Shown here: piece by piece, positions 18,717 to 31,100 of the stretch
How positions within the stretch are numbered: the first letter of the stretch is position 1
Layout of the letters: each line of letters starts with the position of its first letter
From: Ignavibacteria bacterium
Lineage (GTDB): Bacteria > Bacteroidota > Ignavibacteria > SZUA-365
Reading direction: 5' to 3'
Length of the DNA stretch: 46,739 nucleotides
NCBI GenBank assembly: GCA_016720835.1
Contig: JADKJW010000023.1
Coordinates: 1 to 46,739, forward strand
The notes under the pieces: generated by a model
The model's input: the letters and a program-made list of their open reading frames with translations, nothing else
Database searches by the model: none
Told to the model about the DNA's origin: nothing
Translations under genes and position numbers: made by a program

Positions 18717-21511
18717 CCCCACACCGCACCCTGCACTGCTGCGCCGCGGCGCTGCTCGCCCTCGTCCTGCTCGCGCTTCCCGCCTCCGCCCAACGCGCGC
18801 ACAGCGACAGCCGCAGCAAGGACAACACCACCTGGCTCATGCTCTCCAACGAGCGCGTCGCCTTTGAAGTGACGATCGACAACGGGAAGCTCGCGCAGGA
18901 CCGCCTCGCCGTGCAGCACGCCTGGGCGAAGGAATACGGCACCCTGCCGTCCATCCTCGAAACGGATGCCGACTGGTCGGCCGAAATCATGTGGACCGAC
19001 TGGCGTGCTCCGCTGAAGGCGAACAATGCGGACAATCCCGTGGAACTCACGAAGCGGGACTTCACCGTGAAGTCGCACAGTCTGCGCGATCTCGACGACG
19101 GCGCCGCGGAAGCCGAACTGCTGTGCGAGTCGCCGTACGCGGCGATGACGGTGCGCATCATCTACCGTCTCGACGGCGACGGCTTCCATGTACGCAAGAA
19201 ACTCGTCATCGCGGACAGCGCCGATGCCGCCCACTTCCTCGAGAAGCTCGCGCCGGTGGACGGGCTCGTGCTCGGCCGGAACAAGGTGGTGAAGGACGGC
19301 GGTTTCGGGCAGCCCATCGCGCTGCAGACACTGGACGGCGGCGCCTTCCTCGGCCTCGAGTATCCCGCCGCGAACAACACCCTGACGCAGACGGCCGGGA
19401 AGTTCCGCGTGCTGTGCAGCCAGGATCGCGGCGAGCGCATCACCCGCGCCGGCATCGAAAGCGACTGGGCCGTGATCGGCGTCACGCCGAACTTCCACGT
19501 CAAGTGGTGGTTCATGCGCTACGTCGACGGCATCCGCGTCGCGCCGCTCAAGCCCTTCGCGTTGTACAACAGCTGGTACGACCTGCGTTCCACCGAGTAT
19601 CCCGGCATCGCTCCCCAGAACGCGATGAACGAGCAGAACGTGCTGCGCATCGTGGACCTGATGAAGCGCAACATGGTCGACAAACACGGACTCGCGCTCG
19701 ACGCCTTCGTGCTCGACGACGGCTGGGACGCCTACGAGAGCGACTGGGCCTTGCGCAAGGCGGAATTCCCGCGCGGTCTCGCGCCCGTCTCCGACGCCCT
19801 GCGCGCGATGGGCACGACGCTCGGCATCTGGTTCGGTCCGACCGGAGGCTACTCCTTCCGCATGAAGCGCATCAGCTGGATGCAGGAGCACGGGTACGAA
19901 ACGGTGGGGACCACGAAGAACACCGCCATGCTCTGCGTGGGCGGAAAGAAATACGGCGAACTGCTGCAGCGCCGGGTGACCGACTTCATCGATCAGTCGG
20001 GCGTCGGCTATTTCAAATGGGATGGCGTGCAGTTCTCCTGCAGCGAGCCCGGGCACGGGCATCTCCCCGGCATCCATTCCCGCCGCGCGGTGCTGGAATC
20101 CGTCACGAGCCTCGCGAAGGCCGCGCGGGCGAAGAAGCCGGACACGTACATCAATCTCACCTCCGGGACCTGGCTGAGCCCGTGGTGGCTGCGCACCGCG
20201 AACCAGATCTGGATGCAGGGCGAGGATTACGGCTACGCCGACGTGCCCTCCATCAGCCCCCGCGACGCGGCCATCACGTACCGCGACCTCGTCCTGTACG
20301 ACGGGCTGCGCAGGAGCAACTTCTGGTTTCCGATGGCGAACCTGATGACGCACGGCATCATCAAGGGCACGCTCGAGAAGCTCGGCGGGGAAGAGGAACC
20401 GATCGACAAGTTCACGAACGAAGTGGTGTTGTACCTTTCGCGCGGCGTCTCCATGTGGGAACTCTACATTTCGCCCGACATCCTCAGCGACGCGGAATGG
20501 GACGCCCTCGGGGCCTCGCTGCGCTGGGCGCGCGACCGCTGGCCCGTGCTCGCGAACACCGAGATGGTGGGTGGCGATCCGAAGAAGCGCGAGCCGTACG
20601 GTTACGTCCACTTCACGGGCGCCCGCGGCATCATCGCCGCGCGCAATCCGTGGATCGACGTCGACGGCCTGCGCGTGCAGCTGCTGCAGGCCTACGGAGT
20701 CGATCCCGCGGCGGTGGATCTCGTCATCGAGAAAGTGTACCCCGAGCGCTGGATTTCCCCGCGCCTCTACAAGGCGAACGAGACCATCCTCCTGCCGCTC
20801 GTCGGGTACGAGACCGCGATCTACGAAGTGTACCCGCTCGCCGAGGCGCGTCGTCCGCTGCTGGCGGGCCTGACCTTCGCGCGCGCCCCCTCCGCGCAGG
20901 GCGCCTACGGCATTACCGCCTACGGACGGACAAAGGATGCCGTGCTCCTGAATCCCGTGCTTGCCGGCGCCCCCGGCATCGGCGGCAGGAAGCAGACGAT
21001 CGACGAGATCACCGAGCGCATCGGCTTCGTGCCGGAGGCGACGCTGCGGAAGGGAACGGACGTGTCCTTCGATTCGCTCAAGGGCGAAATGCGCGTCACC
21101 TGTTCCTTCGACAAGTCCGTGGAGCGCGCCACCATCGCCGTGCTGCTCGAATCGACCGGCGCGGAGAAGCAGACGAAGTCGCCCCTCCTGATGCTGAGTG
21201 CGAACGGCGCGGAGCAGCCCGTGAAACGGGTCGAAGGCGAGAGCGCCTCGCGCTAGTACACGCTGTCCGTCTCGCCGGACGATTTCAAGGGCGCCTTCAC
21301 CCTGCAACTCCCCGACGGTCTCGATGCCTGGCGCGGCGAGGCGACGGTCTACGCGCTCTGCGTGCAGCGCGAACCGTCCGTCGACATCAGCTTCGGCGCC
21401 GCGCACGCCATCGAGGAGGCGCCCATGCCGCCGCGCGCGTTTCCGGTCGGTCTCATCGAGCGGACCATCAAACTCGGCGATGCGGACGTGAGCGTCCGGC
21501 GCGAACCGTGA
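18713..21511 (+). CDS. Secreted clan GH-D (GH36-like) alpha-galactosidase, interrupted by an in-frame TAG
   Basis: ATG 18713 overlaps the GH29 stop. A signal peptide (core AAALLALVLLALPASAQ) is followed by an N-terminal beta-sandwich and a TIM barrel. The barrel motifs are AFVLDDGWDAYESDW, GIWFGPTGGYS, YFKWDG (D437, predicted nucleophile) and QIWMQGEDYGYADVPS with a candidate acid Asp. These match the alpha-galactosidase clan GH-D, closest in layout to GH36. An in-frame TAG at 21254-21256 ends the open frame after 847 codons. The same frame stays open and protein-like (YTLSVSPDDFKGAFTLQLPDG...) to TGA 21509-21511, which overlaps the next GTG start. That overlap argues that 21511 is the natural end and the TAG a point error or mutation. 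The probable reaction is release of alpha-galactose; alpha-N-acetylgalactosamine is an alternative. Confidence 0.82.
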
Positions 21512-22725
21512 CGCCCCCCACGCAGAGTACGCGCGCACTGCCGCTCGCTGCGCAACCCCGGGACCTCCTGGCTGTTACTCGAGGCGGCTCCCCGCGTCTT
21601 TGGGCCGGACTGCTCGCGATCGCGTTGTCGCTCGCCTGCCTCGCCTCGTCCTGCACGCACCGGCAGATGGTCAAGCGCGACAGCTTCGGCACGCTGCCGG
21701 ACGGCCGCGAGGTGTTCGTCTTCACGCTACGGAACGAGCGCGGCATGGAGGTGCGGCTCACGAATTACGGCGCCACCATCGTCTCCATCCTTGCGCCTGA
21801 CCGGGAGGGGAGGCTCGCGGATGTAGTGCTGGGCTACGATTCGCTGCGCCAGTACCTCGACGGGAAGCACTATTTCGGCTGCACGGTCGGGCGCTACGCC
21901 AATCGCATAGCCGGCGGACGATTTATGCTCGACGGCAACGAGGTCCGCCTCGCGACGAATGACGGACCCAACCACCTGCACGGCGGGGTGAAGGGCTTCG
22001 ACAAGGTGCTGTGGGAGGCGGAGGAGCGCATCCTTCCCGAGGGTCCGGCCGTGCTGCTGCACTACGTCAGCACAGACGGCGAGGAGGGATATCCGGGAAC
22101 GCTCGACGTGCATGTCACCATCACTCTCACCGCCGACAACACGCTCCGCATCGTCAGCGAAGCCACGAGCGACAAGACGACCGTGGTGAATCTGACAAAT
22201 CACTCGTATTTCAATCTCGCCGGAGCGGGGGAGGGCGACGTGAGCGGACAGATCCTGACCATCGCCGCGAACCGTTTCACGCCGGTGGACAGCACGCAGA
22301 TTCCGCTCGGCAGATATCGCGACGTGGCGGGGACGCCCTTCGATTTCCGAACGCCCCGCGCCATCGGCGACCGGATCGACGAGGACGACGTGCAGCTCCG
22401 CATCGGGAGCGGCTACGATCACCATTACGTGCTGAACCGCAATGTGGGCGGTCTCATCCTCGCCGCCCGTGCCGAGGATCCGCGCTCGGGACGTGTTCTC
22501 GAGGTGCGGACCACCGAGCCCGGGCTGCAGTTGTACACGGGGAATCATCTCGACGGCACGATCGGCAAGGGCGGGAAGCGCTACGCGCGGCGCGGCGGAT
22601 TCTGCCTCGAAACGCAGCATGCTCCCGACACGCCCAACCATCCGTCCTTCCAATCCGCCACCCTCCATCCCGGCGGGAAGTATCACTCCGAAACGGAATT
22701 CGTCTTCAGCACTACCCCGCGTTGA
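21508..22725 (+). CDS. galM: Aldose 1-epimerase (galactose mutarotase), lipoprotein
   Basis: The GTG start at 21508 overlaps the upstream TGA (GTGA). About 405 residues. The N-terminus has a hydrophobic segment LWAGLLAIALSLACLASSC that ends in a lipobox-like Cys, so the protein is predicted to be a lipoprotein. The family body is complete: VRLTNYGATIVSI, VVLGYDSLRQY, FGCTVGRYANRIAGGRF and NDGPNHLHGG. VVNLTNHSYFNLAG, GYDHHYVLN and GFCLETQHAPDTPNHP complete the set. The NHSYFN and YDHHYVLN histidines and the late Glu (CLETQ) are the usual catalytic residues. It interconverts alpha and beta anomers of galactose or glucose. Here it would act outside the cytoplasm, on sugars released by the neighbouring glycosidases. 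An anchored extracytoplasmic mutarotase fits the operon theme. Confidence 0.92.
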   Translation: MTPPTQSTRALPLAAQPRDLLAVTRGGSPRLWAGLLAIALSLACLASSCTHRQMVKRDSFGTLPDGREVFVFTLRNERGMEVRLTNYGATIVSILAPDREGRLADVVLGYDSLRQYLDGKHYFGCTVGRYANRIAGGRFMLDGNEVRLATNDGPNHLHGGVKGFDKVLWEAEERILPEGPAVLLHYVSTDGEEGYPGTLDVHVTITLTADNTLRIVSEATSDKTTVVNLTNHSYFNLAGAGEGDVSGQILTIAANRFTPVDSTQIPLGRYRDVAGTPFDFRTPRAIGDRIDEDDVQLRIGSGYDHHYVLNRNVGGLILAARAEDPRSGRVLEVRTTEPGLQLYTGNHLDGTIGKGGKRYARRGGFCLETQHAPDTPNHPSFQSATLHPGGKYHSETEFVFSTTPR

Positions 22726-22777
22726 TGCATCGCAGCGCACTGCGGGACCTTTCGATGTTCCGAGCCATGAGCACACC

Positions 22778-25034
22778 ATGAAACACGCACTCCGTCACAC
22801 CTTCATTCTCGGCCTCCTGCTCGCGGTATCCCTTTATGCGCAGGAAGTCGGCATCGTGCCGCGTCCCGCGTCCATGACGCCGATGCCGGGCAGCTTCACG
22901 CTCGATTCGAACACCGTTGTCGCGCTGCGGGGCGAGGGACCGATGCCGGGAGGCGTCGCGGTGCTGCTCGATATGTTGCGGGCGGGCACGGGCCTGCCGC
23001 TCCCTGTGGCCGAATCGAAGGGCATGAAGGTCGGACCCTCCGTCATCCTGCTCATGCTCAACACGCATCCCTCGCTCGACTCGGACGAGCGATACACGCT
23101 CGAGATCGGCCCGAACCGCATCGCCGTCCGCGCGTTCAAATGGAAAGGGATACAGTACGCGCTGCAATCCCTGCGGCAACTGCTGCCGCCGTCCATCGAA
23201 AAAGAAAAACGGATCAGGCGCTCTGAATATCCCCTGCGTGCGCATCGACGACGGTCCGCGCTTCCCCTGGCGCGGCATGCATCTCGACGTCGGACGCCAT
23301 CTGTTCCCCGTCGACTTCATCAAAAAATACATCGACCTGCTGGCGATGTTCAAGCTGAATGTCTTCCACTGGCACCTCACCGAGGACCAGGGCTGGCGCA
23401 TCGAAATCAGGAAGTACCCGAAGCTCACCTCCGTCGGATCGAAGCGCGAGGAGACGATGGGCGACGGCAAGCCCTATGGCGGCTTCTACACGCAGGAGGA
23501 GGTGCGCGCCGTCGTGGAATACGCCACGCAGCGCGGCATCACCGTCGTGCCGGAAATCGAACTCCCCGGCCATTCCGTCGCGGCCCTCACGGCATATCCG
23601 GAGCTTTCGTGCACGGGCGGACCCTTCAAGGTGCGCACGACCTGGGGCGTGAGCGAGGACGTATACTGCGCCGGCAATGAGAAGACCTTCGCGTTTCTGG
23701 AAGACGTGCTGGGCGAGGTGATGGAACTTTTCCCGTCCCAGTTCATTCACATCGGCGGCGACGAGTGCCCCAAGGCGCGCTGGAAAGCCTGCCCGAAATG
23801 CCGGCAGCGCATCACGGCTGAGAAACTGAAAAACGAGGAGGAACTGCAGAGCTGGTTCATCCGCCGCATCGAGCGCTTCGTGAACTCCAAAGGCCGCCGC
23901 ATCATCGGCTGGGACGAAATTCTGGAAGGCGGACTCGCGCCCAACGCGGCGGTCATGTCCTGGCGCGGCATCGACGGCGGTATCGCGGCCGCGAAGGCGA
24001 AGCACGACGTGGTGATGAGTCCCACCTCGCACTGCTACTTCGATTACGCGCAGGGCCGCGCGGGCGAACCGACGAAGGCGGGCGGCTTCATCCCGCTCGA
24101 GCGCGTGTACGGCTACGAACCCGTGCCTGATGTGCTCAACGCGGAAGAGGCAAAGCACATCCTCGGCGCGCAGGGGAACGTGTGGACCGAATGGATGCCC
24201 GACTCGCGCATCGTCGAGTACATGGCACTGCCGCGCATGGCCGCGCTGGCCGAGGTCGTGTGGTCGCCGCGCGAGGGGAAGTCCTTCACCGATTTCACCC
24301 GCCGCATGGAGCAGGTGTACGAGCGCCTGACGCTGCTCGGCGTGAACTTCCGTGTGCCTTCGCCCGACGGACTGGCGCAGCGCATGATCGTCTACGGCGA
24401 CACGGCCATCGCCCTGCGCTCGCAGATACGCAACGCGGTGATCCGCTACGAGACGGGCGGCGCGGATCCGACCGCGGCATCGCCGGAGTACACGGCGCCG
24501 ATCAGATTCACCGGCGACGGCACGCTCGCCGCGCGGCTTTTCCTGCCCGACGGACGGATGAGTCCGGTATCGCGAGGCAGCATACTCCGCATCGAGCGCG
24601 GGAAGAACGGCGTCGTGACGAAGTACTTCGAAGGCCGCTTCGAGAAGCTTCCGAACATGAAAACGCTCAAACCGTTGAAGAGCGTGGTCGTGGACGATCT
24701 TGATCATCTCCTCGTCCGCCAACGCGCCGAGTACTACGCGATCAGCTTCACGGGCCACATCGCGCTGCCGGCGGACGGCGAGTACACCTTCACCACCGTC
24801 ACCGACGACGGAAGCATCTTTTTCATCGACGGGAAACAGCTCATCAATGACGACGGGTTGCACAGCAGGCACGAACGCAGCGCGAGCGGGAGGTTCACGA
24901 AGGGCCGTCATCCCTTCGAGCTGCGCTACCTGCAGGCGGGAGGCGACAGCGCGATGGAGGTATGGATATCAGGACCCGGTATTCCGAAACAACTGCTCCC
25001 GCCGCGCATGCTGTATCCGGCGGCGGGGAAGTAG
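22778..25034 (+). CDS. Secreted GH20 beta-N-acetylhexosaminidase with C-terminal PA14 domain (one frameshift)
   Basis: ATG 22778 begins a signal peptide (MKHALRHTFILGLLLAVSLYAQ). A GH20b N-terminal domain (IVPRPASMTPMPGSF) is followed by the catalytic barrel. A frame change at about 23205-23225, between KEKRI and NIPCVRIDDGPRFPWRGMHLD, has to be crossed. The restored length is about 752 residues. Catalytic motifs are HWHLTEDQGWRIEI, PEIELPGH and HIGGDECPKARW, with the Asp-Glu pair at 23761-23766 (substrate-assisted catalysis), then IGWDEIL and GNVWTEW. The C-terminal 110 residues are a PA14-like domain (HIALPADGEYTFTTVTDDGSIFFIDGK) parallel to the one on GH29. It removes terminal beta-GlcNAc or GalNAc. 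It lies 52 bases after galM and 9 before GH92. Confidence 0.9.
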
Positions 25035-25043
25035 GCACCACGA

Positions 25044-28000
25044 ATGCGAACAGCGAGCGCCACCATGCATGCATCCCGGATCTCCCTTGCGATCGTCTTC
25101 CTCTGCGCGGTATTCGCTCCAGCGCGTGCGCAGGACGCCCTCGGCTTCGTCAATCCCTTCATCGGCACCGGCGGGCACGGGCACACCTTTCCCGGCGCGA
25201 CGCGGCCCTTCGGCATGGTGCAGCTCAGCCCCGACACGCGCGTCGAGGGCTGGGACGCCTGCGGCGGCTACCACTACTCGGACAGCAGCATCCTCGGCTT
25301 CAGCCACACGCATCTCAGCGGCACGGGCGTGCCGGACTACGGCGACATCCTGCTGATGCCGACCGTGGGGAAGCTCACGCTCCGGCCCGGCGACGCGCGC
25401 GCGCCCGGCAGCGGCTACCGTTCGCGCTTCTCGCATCGCGAGGAGACGGCCAGTCCGGGCTTCTACGCCGTGCGCCTCCTCGATCCGAACATCCGCGTGG
25501 AGCTGACGGCGACGGAGCGCACGGGCTTCCATCGCTACAGCTTTCCGAAGGCGAAGCAGGCGCACATCGTCGTCGACCTGCGCCACGGGCTCGGTCCCGA
25601 CGTCGTCACGGAATCGGAGCTGCGCATCCTGAATCAGAACGAACTCGCCGGCTTCCGCCGCTCCACCGGCTGGGCGAAGGACCAGCGCGTGTACTTCGTG
25701 ATGCGCGTCTCGAAGCCCATGACCGGCGGACTCGTCGACAGCATAGGCGCGCAGCACGAATCGCTCGCGGCGAAGGGCGGGGTGGTGGCGGGCATCCGCT
25801 ACGAGACCGCCAACGACGAGCAGATCCTCGTGAAGGTCGGCATCTCGGGCGTGGACATCGAGGGCGCGCGCAGGAATCTCGACGCCGAGAATCCGGGCTG
25901 GAACTTCGACGGCGTGCGCACGGCTGCCGCGCTGGCCTGGGAGCGCGAACTCTCGAAAATCAGCGTCGAGGGCGGCAGCACCGAGCAGCACACCGTCTTC
26001 GCCACCGCGCTGTATCACAGCATGATCGCGCCGAACATCTGGAGCGACGTGGACGGCCGCTACCGCGGAATGGACGGACGCACGCACCGCGCCGAGGGCT
26101 GGACCATGTACACCGTGTTCTCGCTCTGGGACACCTTCCGCGCCCTGCATCCGCTGCTCACCATCATCGATCGCGCGCGCACGCGCGACTTCGTCCGCTC
26201 GCTCATCGCGAAGGGCGAGGAGGCCGGCGGCCAGCTCCCCGTCTGGGAACTCGCCGGCAACGAGACCTTCTGCATGATCGGCAACCACGCCATCCCCGTC
26301 ATCGTCGATGCCTGGGCGAAGGGCATACGGGATTTCGATTCCACAAAGGCTGAGGCGTTGATGGCGTCATCGGCGCAGAAGAACAGGGGAGGGACTCGAG
26401 TTCTATCGGCCGCTGGGGATTGATTCCCGGTGAATGCGAGTCGGAATCCGTGTCCAAGACGCTCGAATTCGCCTACAACGACTGGTGCGCGTTGCGATTC
26501 GGCGCAAGCGGCGCCAACTCGCCCGGCACCTGGCTCAACTACTTCGATACGGAGACGCATCTCATGCGCCCGCGTTATCAGGGCGGATGGCTCACGCCCT
26601 TCGATCCCACGATGGTGACGAACCACTTCACCGAGGCCAATGCCTGGCAGTACAGCTTCTTCGTGCCGCACGATATCAACGGCTTGATACGGCAGCATGG
26701 AGGTAAAGAGCCCTTCATTGCGAAACTCGACGAACTGTTCACGCATTCCTCCGCAACCACCGGCCGCGAGCAGAGCGACATCAGCGGAATGATAGGCCAG
26801 TACGCGCAGGGCAATGAACCGAGTCATCACGTCGCGTACCTGTACAACTACGCGGGCGCGCCGTGGAAGACGCAGGCCATCGTGCGCAAGATCATGGACT
26901 CGCTCTTCTTCAATCGTCCCGACGGCATTTGCGGAAACGACGACTGCGGGCAGATGTCCGCCTGGTACGTCATGTCGGCGATGGGACTGTATCAGGTGTG
27001 TCCCGGCAAGCCGGAGTACGCGATCGGCACGCCGCTGTTTCCGCGGGCGACGATACAATTGGAGAACAGCAAGAGCTTCGTGATCGAAGCGGATAAGCCG
27101 ACTGCGAAGCGCAAATATATTGCCACGACGAGATTAAACGGACAGTCATATCCGAAATCATGGATCACGCATTTGGATCTTGATACCGGAGGGGCGCTCG
27201 CGTTGACAATGGGCACACTGCCGAACACGGAATGGGGAAAGTCCGGCAAATACCGTCCCGATACCTCAGGAATCAAAGTGAATTTTGTCGCGGTTCCGCT
27301 CATCGATTCACTACCGACGGTATTCAACGATCCCATTGTTGTGCGCCTGTCCTGTCCCACTCCCGGTGCAACAATCTACTACACGGTGGAGCGATCGGAT
27401 CAGCTTCCACTGAGCATGGTTGACGGCGTTGTAACATGCGACGTACCGGATACAGTATCGACTGCCTTTCATCAGGAGCGCATGCTCTATGGAAAGGAGC
27501 CGATCATTCTCAAGGATCGGTGGAATCGGATATCCGCCATGGCCAGGAAGGAATTCAATGTTGGCGGGGGTTGGTCCTCGAATGATCAATACACTTTTCT
27601 GGTTGAGGAACATGATTCCCGCATGCTGACCCGCCAGTTCTTCCGCCACACCCCCATCGGCAGATTAGCCCTCCGCACGAGGTACCAACCCCAGTACACC
27701 GGCGGCGGCGATCAGGCGCTGGTGGACGGCCTGCGAGGGCCCACGGACTTCCACCTCGGCGCGTGGCAGGGCTACGAGCGGGACGACCTCGACGCCGTGC
27801 TCGATCTCGGCGCGGTGAAGACCGTCAGCGAGGCGGGTCTCGGCTGCCTGCAGGACAACAACGCGTGGATCTTTTATCCGACGTCCGTGTCCTTTTCTTT
27901 TTCGATCGATGGAAAAAGATTCACCGGCGAGAAAGTGATCTCCAACGCCATCCCTCCGGAAAAGGAGGGCGCGCTGCTGCAGACCTTGACCGCGTCGGGA

Positions 28001-28126
28001 CTCGACGCGCGCGCCCGCTACATCCGCGTCCATGCGAAGAACCTCGCCGTGTGTCCCCCCTGGCACAAGGGCGCGGGAGGGAAGGCCTGGATCTTCGCGG
28101 ACGAAATTCTCGTGACGGCGAAGTGA
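25044..28126 (+). CDS. Secreted GH92 exo-alpha-mannosidase (frameshifted) with C-terminal beta domains
   Basis: ATG 25044 starts a signal peptide (core LAIVFLCAVFAPARAQ). GH92 features are strong. The N-terminal part has FVNPFIGTGGHGHTFPGATRPFG and LGFSHTHLSGTG; the middle has MYTVFSLWDTFRALHP. GNEPSHH carries the predicted general acid Glu, and GICGNDDCGQMSAWY the predicted base Asp residues. Two frame changes at about 26385-26395 and about 26415-26420 are needed to join the halves; reading them through gives GGLEFYRPLG then LIPGECESESVSKTLEFAY. The C-terminal 300 residues add a chitobiase/Fn3-like segment (CPTPGATIYYTVE) and a discoidin-like beta-sandwich. GH92 enzymes are Ca2+-dependent inverting mannosidases, typical of N-glycan breakdown. 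Bases 27050-27640 are notably AT-richer than the rest. The restored length is about 1,027 residues. Confidence 0.9.
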
Positions 28127-28128
28127 CC

Positions 28129-31100
28129 ATGGACAGACGCCGCTTCCTGATCAGCACCGGAGGACTCGCCCTCATGAGCGCCGCAGCGCCCCTCGACACC
28201 CTTGCATCGAACATCATTCCTTCCACAGCGGCGGAGGGACGTCCCCCTCGCGTGGCGCTGTTCTGGGAAGACGGCTTCCCGGATATCGACGGCATCGGCC
28301 TGTCGAAAACGGGCATCCTCGAGGCCCTGAGCACTGCCCAATGCGCCGTGGTCGATGTCGCCGGACTCGCGGCGCTCGACCGCGCAACGGCGGACGTGCT
28401 CATCACCCCGTTCGGCTCCGCGTTTCCGCTGGCGGGCTTCGATTCCATCCTCGCCTTCCTGAAGAAGGGCGGCAACTGGATCAACCTCGGCGGCGCGCCG
28501 TTCTCGGTGCCGGTGACCCTGGGCAAGGACGGCTGGAAAGGTCTTCAATCGACAACTGCGTATCATAAAAAACTCGGCATCACCCAGGTGCTGCCCGTCG
28601 ATGCGCGCGGTCTGAAGGCGAAGGAAGCGCAGCGCTTCGCGCCCGGCGCCGTCATGACCCCGGAAACAGTGTACGAACTCTACGCGCGCTGCACCACGAC
28701 CAAACGCTATCCGGACGAGGACGGCAGCGACGGTCAGCGCGAGACGCTCGTGCGGCCGCTGTCGCGACTCTTCGACGCGCAGGATATCTCCCGCGCCGTG
28801 CCGCTTGTCATGTTCGATCATCTGCTCGGCGACTGCCGCGGCGGACGCTGGATCTTCCTGGCCTTCAAGGGCGCCTGCGACGCCGCGCTGCTGCCCTTTC
28901 TCGTCGATATCGCCGCCGCAGGCACGACGGCGCTCGAAGCGCGCACTGCGCTCGCCTGCATCGAGACGGGAGAAGCGCCTGCCATCACCGTCCGCTGCAC
29001 CGTCTTCCCGCCGGCCGATCCCGGACACACGCGCATCGCGGCATCATACGCATTGCGCAAGGCCGGTGGACCGATACTCGCGCAGGGGCCGGTGACGCTC
29101 AAGGATGGCGAAGGGGGAGTGACGGGGACCGTCGCCATCAACACGCGCGACATCGTCGTCCCCGGACTCTACATCGTCGGCATCGAGGCGGAATTCGCCA
29201 GCGGCATCGGCAGTGTGAAGCAACGGGAACTTGCAGACACGGGCTTCCGTGTGATGGACGAGGGGCTGCTTGCCTCCGGCGAGGCGCTCACACACGACGG
29301 GACGCTGTTCCTTCGCGGCGGCAGGCCCTTTCCCGTCACGGGCACGACGTACATGGCGTCCGATGTGCATCGCCGCTTCCTCGTCGAGCCCAATCCCGCC
29401 GTGTGGGAGCGCGACTTCGCGCAGATGCGGCGCGCGGGCGTCAACATGGTCCGCACCGGCATCTGGACGGGCTGGAGCGAGCACATGGAAAAGGATGGGA
29501 CTGTCCGAAATGAAGTCCTCCGCGCCATGGACGCCTTCCTGCTCACCGCGAAAACGCACGACATCCCGGTGATCTTCACCTTCTACGCGTTTCTGCCGGA
29601 GTACAGGGGATTCGACAATCCGTACCTCGATCCGCGGGCGCAGGAGCGGCAGAAGCGCTTCATCCGTTCCTTTGTCGAGCGCTACAGGAACGTGCCCGAC
29701 ATCGGCTGGGACTTCATCAACGAACCCTCGTTCTGTTCGCCCGCGCAGCTCTGGAAATGCCGCCCGAACTACGACGCGTACGAGCAGCGAGCCTGGCGCC
29801 TGTGGCTCGCGAAGCGGTACCGCACGAATGATGAGACAGCGCTGGCGTCGCTCCTCGCGGACCGCTTCCGCTGCCTGCCCGCCGACGCCCTCGCGCTTCC
29901 CGCCATGGACGATTTTTCGGACGCGAACATTTTCGAGAACAGGCATCCGCACAAGGCCGCAGATTACCGCTTCTTCGCGCAGGACGTGTTCACGCGCTGG
30001 ACCGCCGAACTCGCGGCGGTGATCCGCGACGTGAATCCGACGCAGCTCGTCACCGTGGGGCAGGACGAGGGCGGATTGATCGAGCGGCCGTCGCCGCAGT
30101 TCCACCACAGCGCCGTCGACTACACCTGCGTGCACAGCTGGTGGTTCAACGATGATCTGCTGTGGGACTGCCTCCTCTCGAAAGTGCCCGGCAAGCCCGT
30201 GCTGGTGGAGGAGACGGGCGTGATGTTCTACGAGACGCTGGACGGCAGGGCCTGGCGCAGCGAGGAGGAGGCGAGCGAGCTGCTGGAACGCAAGATGCTC
30301 CTCTCGCTCGCGGCCGATGGCGCGGGCTTCATCGAGTGGGCGTGGAACACGAATCCCTTCATGGCGTCGGACAACGAGGTTGCCATCGGCCTGCATCGCA
30401 TCGACGGCACGGCGAAGCCGGAGCGCGACGCGCTCGCGGACTGCGCCGCCTTCTTCCGCGAACATGCATCGGTCATGACCGGACGCGTCGATGCTCCGGT
30501 GCTGATGGTCATTCCGCACACGCAGCAATTCTCCTCGCGGAATTTCGCGACCGAGGCCACGCGCAAGGCCGTCCGAGTGATGCACGCACGCGGCCGCGTG
30601 CGCATGTCCGCCGTGTCGGAATACGCGCTGAGCCTCGTCCCGGCTCCGCCGAAGCTCATCGTCATCCCGTCGCCGTACGCGCTGTCGAAGCGCGCCTTCG
30701 ACGCGGTGATCGGTTTCGTCGAGCGGGGCGCGGCGCTCTTCATCGACGGGCCCGTGCATCGCGACGAACAGTGGCGCGCCGTCGAGCGCATGCAGCGCCT
30801 GGGCCTCGCGCTCGGGCGCACACGCGGCATCCGGCAGACCGAGACTCTCGAAGTCGGTGGCAGGCGCATCGATTTCGATTTCCGCGGTGAAAAATTGCAG
30901 CGCCTGGAAGTGGAGACCATCCGCAACACGGAACGCGGCACGGTGACCACCGCGCTGCTGTCCGTCCGGCTCGATCCTTCGGGCCCGTTGTTCTGGTCGT
31001 CCATTCCGTGCGAACTCTCCGAGGGCGACGAGGCCCTCGCCGTGCTGTACCGGCACATCCTCGCGGAGGCGGGCGTCGCGCCGCTGTTCACGGTGCAGCC

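Noticed and set aside
21254..21256. Pyrrolysine or other amber recoding.
   Set aside because: No supporting tRNA or biosynthesis genes are visible and the codon occurs once. A point error is simpler.
18656..21538. A 960-codon open frame antisense to the alpha-galactosidase.
   Set aside because: Its sequence is rich in Arg, His and Gly with no recognisable domain. The sense strand carries all GH-D motifs and a signal peptide.
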